Shown one piece after another: positions 1-6,396 of a stretch of 14,117 bases of DNA. Position 1 is the stretch's first letter; each line of letters begins with the position of its first letter. A model generated the notes under the pieces. That model was not told the origin of the DNA and did not search any database. It saw nothing but the letters and a program-made list of their open reading frames with translations. A program made the translations under genes and the position numbers. Where the stretch lies: positions 1 to 14,117 of the forward strand of contig PJAB01001485.1 of assembly GCA_002887195.1 (NCBI GenBank). Reading direction: 5' to 3'. Source of the stretch: Chrysochromulina parva. Taxonomy: Eukaryota > Haptophyta > Prymnesiales > Chrysochromulinaceae.

Positions 1-24
1 GGCGCTTGAAATGAATCAAGCGCC
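1..24. repeat. Perfect 9-bp inverted repeat at window edge
   Basis: ggcgcttga (1-9) pairs perfectly with tcaagcgcc (16-24) around the loop aatgaa. The arm could continue past the left edge, so its full length is unknown. It may be the end of a longer foldback or a 3'-end hairpin of a gene outside the window. Confidence 0.6.
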
Positions 25-413
25 TTGGAGACGACCGCGTACCGTACCGGTACAAGTTCTGTTACCGTATTCGGTCTAACCCAAGTCCGTGCTGGGAGCA
101 CGGCGCCTTCACTTAACTTGGCAGAGTTAGTGAGCCACCACGAGCGTGATCGTTACGGCAATAAAAATAGTTCAAGTTTACCTCGAGGTTGGTCGAGGCC
201 GACTGTAAGGAGGCGAAGTTCACTACAGTATTTTAGTTTGTAATGCAACATTTAATTTAGGTTCAGGCCTGTCCAGAAAAAAATCGATTCGGCTGCACAG
301 CGCACAACTGTGGCGCAGTGTGTCATTCCCTTGCTGCTGAGTGTTGACCCCCTCACCAACGAACGTCCTCCGATACTCGGGTGTCATAGGCCTGCTTCCG
401 GGGCGAGCTGCCG
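1..413. other. Non-genic left edge
   Basis: I see no convincing coding region here; the short frames lack domain-like composition. It is less GC-rich than the genes, especially at 160-290. It holds a hairpin at 1-24, a 10-bp palindrome (gtaccggtac, 44-53) and a 7-bp hairpin with a ggg loop (87-93 with 97-103). It would include the 3' flank of the minus-strand gene ending at 414. I could not recognise a tRNA, 5S or snRNA. Confidence 0.5.
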
Positions 414-1298
414 TCACAGATCGTCGAACAACGTCGGCGGCGCCCGTATGCACCTACGCTTACGCGCGCGCTTACCAGTGCGTAGCTCGGCGACGAACGC
501 CCTCGTGCGCTCCTGAAGATACTCGATGGCCAGGCGGCGCTCCCACCTACGAATGCGCGTGCGCCACGCGCCTTGGATCGTCTCCACTGCGCGATCCTCG
601 ATGGCATCGAGCCTCAGTGCACGCGCATCCATGACTGCGCACCAGCGCCGCCACGACGCCGTGATCACCGTCGCGGACGCGTGCCGCAGTCGGATGGTCT
701 GGCGGCAGTGGGCGCCGAGCAGGTGGCTCTGGATGACCATAGCCGCGCGGTCCTCGGGCGTGATGGTACGTCGGCGGATGGTCAGCTCGAGACGCCCGAT
801 TGCAGGCCGCAGCACATGGGCTGCATCCTCGCCGCTGGAGAGCTGCCACTCTTGGCCAGTCGCAACGAGGCGCACCTGGCAGATGACGTCACCCCATCTG
901 AGGCCGTGGCGCCATGCCGTGCCGTACGGCTCGATGCACTGCAGCTCTGCACCATCGTCGCCCTGCTGCGAGTGGAAGCGGACGCCAAGCGGGACACCTT
1001 TCCGCTTGGTCAGTGGCAGCACCTCTGTGCGACGGCGTGGCGGTGGAAGGACCGTGCGCATCGTTGGAGGAGGCGTGCGCATGGGTGGTGGAGGCGTGCG
1101 CACAGCAGCCGGCGGAGGAGGAGGAGGCGTGCGCACAGCGGATGGATGCGCGCGCGCGGGTGGCATAAATTTGAAGTCAGTGTTCGAAGCATATTTGTCG
1201 CCGAGCGGGACGGGCGCAAGCATGGGCGCATCCTTCTGGAAGATGCTGCTCAATAGGCTGCCAGAGCGCGCGCGACCGCCGTGAGTGACAGGAAGCAT
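414..1298 (-). CDS. PDZ-like and IQ-motif protein
   Basis: A predicted scaffold protein of 294 residues. Residues 54-87 are proline-rich with repeated (V/M)RTPPP units; the coding DNA carries three copies of gaggcgtgcgca at 1070, 1091 and 1124. Residues about 93-177 look like a PDZ domain: PLGV in the carboxylate-loop position, then a GLRWGD turn and a closing LELTIRR strand. Three IQ-like calmodulin-binding helices follow at about 185-203, 207-226 and 237-255, then a basic tail. The frame is open back to a TGA at 1401-1403, but the first in-frame ATG is at 1298; a longer start at 1388 would need GTG. Inferred role: calcium/calmodulin-linked scaffold, partners unknown. The gene is divergent from the SET gene. 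An unseen 5' exon is possible. Confidence 0.72.
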   Translation of the reverse strand: MLPVTHGGRARSGSLLSSIFQKDAPMLAPVPLGDKYASNTDFKFMPPARAHPSAVRTPPPPPPAAVRTPPPPMRTPPPTMRTVLPPPRRRTEVLPLTKRKGVPLGVRFHSQQGDDGAELQCIEPYGTAWRHGLRWGDVICQVRLVATGQEWQLSSGEDAAHVLRPAIGRLELTIRRRTITPEDRAAMVIQSHLLGAHCRQTIRLRHASATVITASWRRWCAVMDARALRLDAIEDRAVETIQGAWRTRIRRWERRLAIEYLQERTRAFVAELRTGKRARKRRCIRAPPTLFDDL

Positions 1299-1647
1299 TT
1301 CGTCGCCCTCTAGATCGATCGATTTTGGGGTCGCCCGACGATCGATGAGACGCCGAACTCCCCAAAGTTGTGTTTCGTCCAAGCTCACAGACCCGACAAG
1401 TCAAGTCAAGTCAAGTCTAAGACTAGCGGCCCGGAATTCACACGATCTGAAGACATAGGAATCTATTGCCAGGCCAGATGAGACGTTTCCCCTTCAGGCC
1501 CATGAAAGCGGGGTATTCGGACGGACGGAGCGCGAGTTGATCGAGCGACCCATGGCGCGTCCCACGCCGCTTTGAATGTATCGACATGTTCATGTTAACT
1601 TACGCTCGTGATTTAACTATTCGTGGACGTCGTGCTGGGCGCTCGCA
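1299..1647. promoter_or_regulatory. Divergent intergenic region
   Basis: This 349-bp gap separates the start of the minus-strand PDZ/IQ gene from the plus-strand SET gene, so it should hold both promoters. It is less GC-rich toward the SET start. I see no clear TATA box. It contains a CAAGT microsatellite (1397-1416) and a near-repeat catgttcatgtt at about 1586-1597. Confidence 0.4.
1397..1416. repeat. CAAGT pentamer microsatellite
   Basis: Four perfect tandem copies of caagt lie just upstream of the open frame of the PDZ/IQ gene. On the minus strand the repeat supplies the in-frame TGA at 1401-1403 that limits any N-terminal extension. Confidence 0.8.
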
Positions 1648-2604
1648 ATGACCGCAATGAGGTCGAGCCCATCACCGCTCGCTCGCTCGCTCGCCCCCAA
1701 AAGGGCGCACACGGCCGCATCCATCGGAGGCATGAAATTGCGCCTCGCGATGCGTCTCGTGCTGCTCAGCGCCCTGGCTATCTGCTCGGACGGCTTCACC
1801 GTCTCACCTTGGTTGCCCAGGAGGCCACGCACGCTGATACATACGCATGGTGCGTCGATGATGTGCACGTACGAAGCGATCCGCCCTACACGACCACCGC
1901 CTCCCACCATGGACGAGCTGAAGACGGTCGTCAAGCCGGCGGGCGACATGGGTATGGGTTGCTTCGCGGCGGAAGATGGTGCCGCTGACACGTGGGTTTG
2001 CCAGTACGTGGGCGAGCCAATTACTCTGCTGGAATCCACGCACAAATACGCCGACAAGGATCCACAATATCTCTTTCAGATCACTCCCGACCTCTACCTG
2101 GACGCAGAGGAATCGACCCATCATTCACGCTTCTTCAATCACGCGCAGTTCGCCAACCTCAAGTTCACCGTCGATGTGCAGCGCCAGCGCGTCGACTTTT
2201 GGCTCCAGCGCGACGTACGGGCTGGGGATCAGCTCATGTTCGACTATGGCATGGCATACTGGTTGGGACTCGGCATCACGCCAGTGGGTGACACGCGCAA
2301 CTTCACAAGGCCCACGCCACACTCGCGCTCGCGCCAGCCCACAGGTCCCAAGCCCATAACGCCGACGAGCCCGGTGCAGCTCGCGGAGGTGCTCGCCCTC
2401 GCCGAAGGGCAAGCACGCCCGGCACTGCTGCGCGCTCTGGAGTACTTTGGAGCGATGCGGTTGGGCGAGGGCGTGCTGCGTATCCGCTTTGGCCTCGGCG
2501 AGGGCACCCCGACGCGCGACGTCGACCCGGAGAAGGTCGAGCTTGGGGTGCTGCACGAGGCGGCCGCCGCGTGCATCGCACAGGCCTCGCGGGCTCGGCC
2601 ATGA
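1648..2604 (+). CDS. SET-domain protein with hydrophobic leader
   Basis: A 318-residue protein, probably a SET-family lysine methyltransferase. The SET fold spans about residues 93-205: MGCFA near the start, YVGEPIT as the EYxGE-like motif, RFFNHA with Asn164-His165 as the NH motif, and RAGDQLMFDYG with Tyr200 as the catalytic-type tyrosine. The Cys usual after NH is replaced (NHAQ), and no pre- or post-SET cysteines are visible. A Met at residue 29 (position 1732) begins a classical hydrophobic leader, LRLAMRLVLLSALAICS, followed by DGFTVSP; this resembles a signal peptide plus Phe-containing plastid transit junction of complex algae. Starting at 1732 would place the leader at the N terminus; the upstream start adds 28 residues. 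A TGA at 1609 closes the frame upstream. The C-terminal 110 residues have no recognised fold. Confidence 0.78.
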   Translation: MTAMRSSPSPLARSLAPKRAHTAASIGGMKLRLAMRLVLLSALAICSDGFTVSPWLPRRPRTLIHTHGASMMCTYEAIRPTRPPPPTMDELKTVVKPAGDMGMGCFAAEDGAADTWVCQYVGEPITLLESTHKYADKDPQYLFQITPDLYLDAEESTHHSRFFNHAQFANLKFTVDVQRQRVDFWLQRDVRAGDQLMFDYGMAYWLGLGITPVGDTRNFTRPTPHSRSRQPTGPKPITPTSPVQLAEVLALAEGQARPALLRALEYFGAMRLGEGVLRIRFGLGEGTPTRDVDPEKVELGVLHEAAAACIAQASRARP

Positions 2605-2714
2605 AGCATGCTGCCCTTTGAGAGTACGTAGTATCAAGCTCATGAGGCCCGGTACTCGCCGCTCCAATTCGAAAACTTACATCGGAAGTCATCGGAGAAC
2701 CTTAAAAGACGTCC

Positions 2715-3746
2715 ATGTCCGACGACAACAAGGTTCTCGTTCTCCAGGCCACCGGCAAGGCCGGGCGCAACATCGCCCTCGCTCTGAAGAATGCTGGCTT
2801 CGAAGTGTTCGGCACCACTCGCTCCGCCAAAAACAACCTCGCGTCGAAGGGCATCACGCCCGTCATCGCTAACTACACGGTACAGGCTGACATTGACCGC
2901 GCGATCAAGGAGTCCGGCGCGAAGAAGGTGATCGGCATCACTGACTTCTTTAAGGCCGCGAAGTCCAGGAGCGCGGTCGAGATCGCGCACGGCCAGGCGC
3001 AGTTCGAGGCCTGCAAGGCCGGCGGCGTCGCGCACTACATCTTCGTCTCTGTCGTGCAAGCCAGCGATATCGCGTGGCCGGCTGTCTGCAAGCACATCTC
3101 TACGAAGGCCGAGATGGAGAAGAACCTGAAGGCGTCCGGCATTCCGCACTCCATCCTGCGCCCGTGCGTCTTCTTCGAGAACTTTGACGACGCAGCCAAT
3201 TATAACCCGCTCAAGAAAGGCGCAGTGAAGTTCCTCTCCAAGTGCGTGACCCCAACCGGGGCTTACAAGTGGGTCTCCACATACGACGTGGGTCGCGCCG
3301 CCGCCGCGCACTTCAAAGACCCCGCCAAGTACCTCGGCACGACTCTCGAGTGCATGTCGTGGCAGGGCAGCCTCGATGACGTCGCGCGCGCACTGCAGAC
3401 GGTCTCCGGCGTGCCTGTGAAGGCCTCGCTCGCTATGCCCATCTGCCTGCGCAAATTGTTCCTGAAGGACCTCGATGGGATGTGCAACTTCTACGACGAG
3501 GATGGCCTGAAGGACCACATTGCCGAGTTTAAGGCAGTCGTGCCGGACCCGCTGGATGCAGAGGGCTGGTTCCGGTTGGTACTTCCCTTACTTCCTTCTC
3601 TACTTCCCTTACTTCCCTGACTTCCTTCTGTACTTCCCTGACTTCCTTCTGTACTCTCTTACTTCCTACTGTCTTACTTCGTACTGCCTACTTCCTACAG
3701 GTTCCACAACCGCTACGCCAACGGAAAGAAGATCGTCGACACGTAA
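2715..3746 (+). CDS. NmrA-like NAD(P)-binding protein, two exons
   Basis: Exons 2715-3574 and 3701-3746 give a 301-residue protein. The N terminus has a beta strand and ATGKAG dinucleotide-binding turn (Gly14, Gly17), then the NmrA/HSCARG pattern: HYIFVSV, a conserved Lys in the HISTKAEME helix, and LRPCVFFENF. These are atypical short-chain dehydrogenase relatives that often act as redox sensors or NAD(P)H-dependent reductases; the substrate here is unknown. Reading through the intron would end the protein in a nonsensical LVLPLLPSLLPLLP tail, whereas splicing gives GWFRFHNRYANGKKIVDT and a TAA. That TAA lies inside a perfect donor-like GTAAGT (3743-3748), so a further exon is possible. No signal peptide; probably cytosolic. 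It follows the SET gene by 110 bp on the same strand and converges with the fusion gene. Confidence 0.82.
3575..3700 (+). other. Intron: pyrimidine minisatellite
   Basis: A GT-AG intron of 126 nt, donor CG/GTTGGT and acceptor CTACAG/GTTCC, phase 2. Nearly all of it is ACTTCC-based tandem repeat: nine ACTTCC cores between 3581 and 3700, in alternating 9- and 12-nt units, with a 21-nt higher-order period most regular at 3611-3652. The CTGAC strings inside the repeat resemble branch points, and the C/T-rich sequence would serve as the polypyrimidine tract. Confidence 0.85.
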
Positions 3747-3842
3747 GTCTCCTACGCGCTGACCACGGAGACCACCCCGAACCCGAAGATAGCGAGAATC
3801 CCGAGAACCTACCTCCGGTATTCATCCGACACACGGAGACAC

Positions 3843-3940
3843 AGATCTTTACGTTTACCGTACGGCATCGAGTGATCGAGATCGCTCTGACCGGAAACGG
3901 ATTAATTGCGAGTCCAAGCGGCCGGTAAACGTAAAGATCT
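3843..3940. repeat. Perfect 18-bp inverted repeat
   Basis: agatctttacgtttaccg (3843-3860) is repeated exactly in reverse complement at 3923-3940, with 62 bp between. Arms of this length around a short core are typical of foldback or MITE-like elements, but no target-site duplication or transposase was found. Confidence 0.85.
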
Positions 3941-4027
3941 TGGACGCTTCGGTCAGAGCCTCCCGTCAGAGCGATCGGTCTTGGACGCCCTGTTTTGTTA
4001 ATCGGCGGGGTGGGCATCGCTCTGACC
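3880..4027. repeat. Three copies of a GATCGCTCTGAC-type dodecamer
   Basis: gatcgctctgac occurs at 3880-3891, in reverse complement at 3965-3976 (gtcagagcgatc), and again in forward orientation, apart from its first base, at 4016-4026 followed by ctc. The first two interleave with the 18-bp inverted repeat, so this is not a single simple hairpin. Confidence 0.7.
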
Positions 4028-4110
4028 TCTTGCGCCTCTGTTTTATTAATCCCTAGGTGTTCACCGCGAATTGCCCATCGCATCTTGGACGCCCTGTTTT
4101 GTCAATCGGC
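3979..4110. repeat. 28-bp direct repeat, 104-bp period
   Basis: The unit tcttggacgccctgttttgt followed by (t/c)aatcggc-type sequence is at 3979-4006 and 4083-4110, 27 of 28 identical. A truncated copy of its first 10 bases (tcttggacgc) sits at 3938-3947, and a weaker copy of its middle (ctgttttattaat) is near 4038. This suggests successive segmental duplication. Confidence 0.85.
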
Positions 4111-4135
4111 AGGATGCGCCGATGCGATGGGCAAT
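4070..4135. repeat. 15-bp inverted repeat with nested hairpin
   Basis: attgcccatcgcatc (4070-4084) is matched by gatgcgatgggcaat (4121-4135). Between the arms, atcggc (4105-4110) and gccgat (4118-4123) form a smaller inverted pair that overlaps the right arm, so the two stems are alternatives. The left part of the interior is the second copy of the 28-bp direct repeat. Confidence 0.8.
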
Positions 4136-4189
4136 CTCCGCCGATCGATGACGTACACACTCACGGTACCGACGTAACGCCGAAGGATA

Positions 4190-4245
4190 CACACAAGGTT
4201 TCGGCCCGACACACAAGGTGCGCCACACACAATCAAGGTTTCGGC
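4190..4245. repeat. Spaced CACACAAGG / AAGGTTTCGGC repeats
   Basis: cacacaaggt occurs at 4190-4199 and 4210-4219, with a related cacacaatcaaggt near 4226-4239. The 11-mer aaggtttcggc is exact at 4195-4205 and 4235-4245, 40 bp apart. The function is unknown. Confidence 0.6.
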
Positions 4246-4402
4246 TCAGCCAATAGGTACCCAACCGTTGGCTCATGCTCGACCGGGGAACTCTCCCCCC
4301 TGGCTCACTGGTTCCGCTGTGGGAAACACCCCAGCCCCCACTGACGCATGCCCGTCGTCAGCCGAACCCGCCGCCCAATCCGATCGTCGAGTCGGCCTGT
4401 CG

Positions 4403-4416
4403 CGCACGATCGTGCG
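4403..4416. repeat. 14-bp perfect palindrome downstream of fusion gene
   Basis: cgcacgatcgtgcg is self-complementary and lies 14 bp beyond the stop codon of the minus-strand fusion gene, in its likely 3' UTR. Without a loop it is better seen as a DNA palindrome or a dimerising RNA element than as a stable hairpin. Confidence 0.6.
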
Positions 4417-4430
4417 ACACGCCCGAGCGC

Positions 4431-6248
4431 TCAGAGCTTGGCGATCATGCTGCTTGTGTAGCCCAGCTGGTCGAGCACCGTGCCTTGGCGCAGCGCGCGT
4501 TCCTCTCGCGGCCCACACAGCGCCGTGTAGAGCGCGGGCGGCCCGCAGATGAAGCAGAGCGTCTCCTTGGACGGCGCGAAGGCATACTTGCTCAGCTTGG
4601 CTTTGTCAACCTCTCCGCTCTCGGCCACGTATGTGTCCGTGGTCTTCCACCCTTCGGGCGGCGCCGCGTCGGGCGCGTCGCCCACCACGTGCACGACGGT
4701 CAGCCGGTGCGGCAGCGCGCGCGCCCACTCGTCGAGCTCGCGCCGCAGCAGGATGTCGGCGGTCGTGCGGCTGTGGTAGATGAGCACCGCCTTGCGCTCG
4801 TCCGCCGGGGTGAAGAGCATCTTCCATAGGATTTGGTACATGGGGGCGAGGCCCATGCCGCCCGCGAGCATGTTGAAGCGCTCCTTGCCCTCGAATGGGT
4901 ACTGCTCCTTGAGGCAGAGGGCCGGGTGACGGAACGCGACTTTCGAACCGATAGGGAGCTCATGCAGCCACGCGGCCACCTCATCGGGGGGCTCGGAGCC
5001 CCGCCTCACCATGAGTTCGAACGTGCCTTGCAGGCCGGGGTCGGATGTGGGGAAGTAGGCGCGCATGGCGTCGCGCCCTTCCTTACCCCTGGCGGGCGCG
5101 CGCACGAGGAGGCACGCGCAGGCGGGCAGGCGCAGCGTCTGCGTCGGCTCCGGGAGGCCGAAGCCGTACACTGCGGTGTCGTGCGTGTGGTCGCGCCGGG
5201 TTCGTAACGGCAGCTCGAGCCATTCGCACGGCACGACGCACGAGGAGGCGTACGTGAGCGAGGCCGGGTGCGGCGCGAGCCGCGTGCATCCGAGCTCGAG
5301 CAGCTTTTCCCACGCAGCCGCAAAGTCGGCAAAGAAGCTCTTGGAGTCGCTCGCGTACTTTTCTGCATACGCCCGCAGCTTTGGGTCGCGAAGCAACGCG
5401 TGGTCCGTGGGCAGCATGATCGTGCTCCCGTCAGAGCTACGCAGGAGCACCCCCGCTGAGCCACATGCTGACGGCTCGTATTTCTTCGAGAGCAACTCGA
5501 CGTAGTACGAGTTATCGAAGCGGTTCGGATGCTCCGTCCAAGGGCCGCCACCCGGCGCCCCGTTGGGTGGCTCATACTCCCCGAGGGTGTGACGGCCACA
5601 CAGGGCGACGATCTCACGGTCGGTGAAGCCCTTCCTGTGGAAGATGACGCGCAGGTGGTCGGCCATGTGCTCCGACGGCGACGCCTCGGCACCGCTCGCG
5701 AGGTCGTCGGGCAGCCGGCCGGCGGCCGATGGCACAGAGTCAGCCGACGTCGCCGCGTCCCGCCGCCCGAATCGGCTCAGGATGCTCGGCCCACCGAGGG
5801 CCTCGATGGCCACGTTTGCGGCGTGGGCCCACAGATCAGCGCGCGAGATGTTCGGGTACTGCGCCTTGATCGGCTCGAGGAGCGGCACCGCGCGCTTCGC
5901 CAGAAAGGCGTTGCAAGGAAAGGCGCCCTCGCCCCTGTCGGCAAAGCGCAAGGCAGCATTGGGACCACCTCCACCAAGGGCTGCGCTGTACGTGGCGGCA
6001 TCGGCAAAGGCAAGCTGCACAAAGACTGGCCCGCACTTTTCACGCTCGATGAGGCCGCGCACGTCCGCGGTGAGCTGCCCATAGTCCCAGGCGACCGCCA
6101 GAGCAGCGGCGCGCTCGTACAGCATGTCGGCGATGGCTGCGAGTGGTTGCGGCCGCTCCTCCTCTACGCAGATGGCGACCGCGTCAGAGAGCACGGCCTC
6201 GAGCTGATTGATCTCCAGGTACTCGCCCACGGCATCGAAGGACGGCAT
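4431..6248 (-). CDS. DPY-30-like / heme pseudoperoxidase / cytochrome b5 reductase fusion
   Basis: One uninterrupted 605-codon frame from the first ATG (an extension to 6326 would need TTG). Residues about 8-50 resemble a DPY-30/RIIa dimerisation-docking helix pair (GEYLEIN, EERPQPL). Residues about 55-322 match class I heme peroxidases of the ascorbate peroxidase type: proximal His220 (GRHTLG), Trp237 (GPWT), Asp282 (MLPTD), then the family's YASDSKSFFADF helix. The distal helix reads CGPVFVQLAFADAAT against the usual CAPLMLRLAWHSAGT, so catalytic Arg, Trp and His are Gln78, Phe81 and Ala82. Residues about 330-605 are a ferredoxin-reductase/cytochrome b5 reductase module: FAD motif RAYFPTS (396-402), NADH motif GGMGLAPM (463-470), CGPPAL (568-573) and terminal LGY. 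The usual GxMS flavin-phosphate motif is altered (DEVA). Inferred: NAD(P)H-reduced heme sensor or gas/peroxynitrite-reactive enzyme, not a standard peroxidase. No targeting peptide seen. Confidence 0.88.
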   Translation of the reverse strand: MPSFDAVGEYLEINQLEAVLSDAVAICVEEERPQPLAAIADMLYERAAALAVAWDYGQLTADVRGLIEREKCGPVFVQLAFADAATYSAALGGGGPNAALRFADRGEGAFPCNAFLAKRAVPLLEPIKAQYPNISRADLWAHAANVAIEALGGPSILSRFGRRDAATSADSVPSAAGRLPDDLASGAEASPSEHMADHLRVIFHRKGFTDREIVALCGRHTLGEYEPPNGAPGGGPWTEHPNRFDNSYYVELLSKKYEPSACGSAGVLLRSSDGSTIMLPTDHALLRDPKLRAYAEKYASDSKSFFADFAAAWEKLLELGCTRLAPHPASLTYASSCVVPCEWLELPLRTRRDHTHDTAVYGFGLPEPTQTLRLPACACLLVRAPARGKEGRDAMRAYFPTSDPGLQGTFELMVRRGSEPPDEVAAWLHELPIGSKVAFRHPALCLKEQYPFEGKERFNMLAGGMGLAPMYQILWKMLFTPADERKAVLIYHSRTTADILLRRELDEWARALPHRLTVVHVVGDAPDAAPPEGWKTTDTYVAESGEVDKAKLSKYAFAPSKETLCFICGPPALYTALCGPREERALRQGTVLDQLGYTSSMIAKL

Positions 6249-6293
6249 GCCGACGTCGGCGCACTTCTCCGTGTGCTGTGAACGCGTGTGTGA

Positions 6294-6328
6294 ACTTGGG
6301 TGTCGGCTATGAAAGCCGACACCCAAGT
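6294..6328. repeat. Perfect 15-bp stem, 5-nt loop, upstream of fusion start
   Basis: acttgggtgtcggct (6294-6308) pairs without mismatch with agccgacacccaagt (6314-6328), loop atgaa. It lies 46-80 nt upstream of the fusion gene ATG. If transcribed on the minus strand the loop would be UUCAU and the stem strong enough to slow scanning ribosomes. It could instead be a terminator-like or protein-binding element for the MYND gene ending at 6397. Confidence 0.85.
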
Positions 6329-6330
6329 GG

Positions 6331-6339
6331 ATATAAAAG
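6331..6339. promoter_or_regulatory. TATA-like A/T element
   Basis: atataaaag is the only strong A/T patch in the 148-bp gap between two minus-strand genes. It lies about 85 nt upstream of the fusion ATG. Its best TATA orientation is plus, where no gene follows; the minus-strand reading (cttttatat) is a poorer match. A promoter role for the fusion gene is therefore only possible. Confidence 0.25.
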
Positions 6340-6396
6340 CTCTTTTACATGTACGAGTACCAAAACAGGGTTTTCTCTGCAACTCCTCTGCACAGC

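Larger units (their letters stand above)
3747..4430. other. Repeat-dense convergent intergenic region
   Basis: This 684-bp stretch lies between the 3' ends of the NmrA-like gene and the fusion gene. No frame in it looks coding. From 3843 to 4135 it is a mosaic of inverted and direct repeats (listed separately), then CACACAAGGT-type repeats at 4190-4245 and a palindrome at 4403-4416. The composition is less GC-rich and differs from the genes. It may be the remains of small non-autonomous mobile elements, or terminator and 3'-UTR structure. Confidence 0.5.

Noticed and set aside
526..1284. 252-codon plus-strand frame opposite the PDZ/IQ gene
   Set aside because: Arg/Ser/Gly-rich composition without motifs, while the minus strand shows PDZ and IQ patterns.
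3575..3620. Unspliced end of the NmrA-like protein
   Set aside because: The LVLPLLPSLLPLLP tail is translated minisatellite; splicing gives a normal C terminus with consensus splice sites.
4057..4344. 95-codon plus-strand frame in the convergent gap
   Set aside because: It crosses the inverted and direct repeats and has no protein-like composition.
6249..6326. N-terminal extension of the fusion protein from 6326
   Set aside because: It would start at TTG and run through the perfect hairpin; the DPY-30-like segment begins right after the ATG at 6248.
6332..6339. Plus-strand TATA box driving a plus-strand gene
   Set aside because: Nothing plus-strand and credible follows; it runs straight into the 3' end of the MYND gene.
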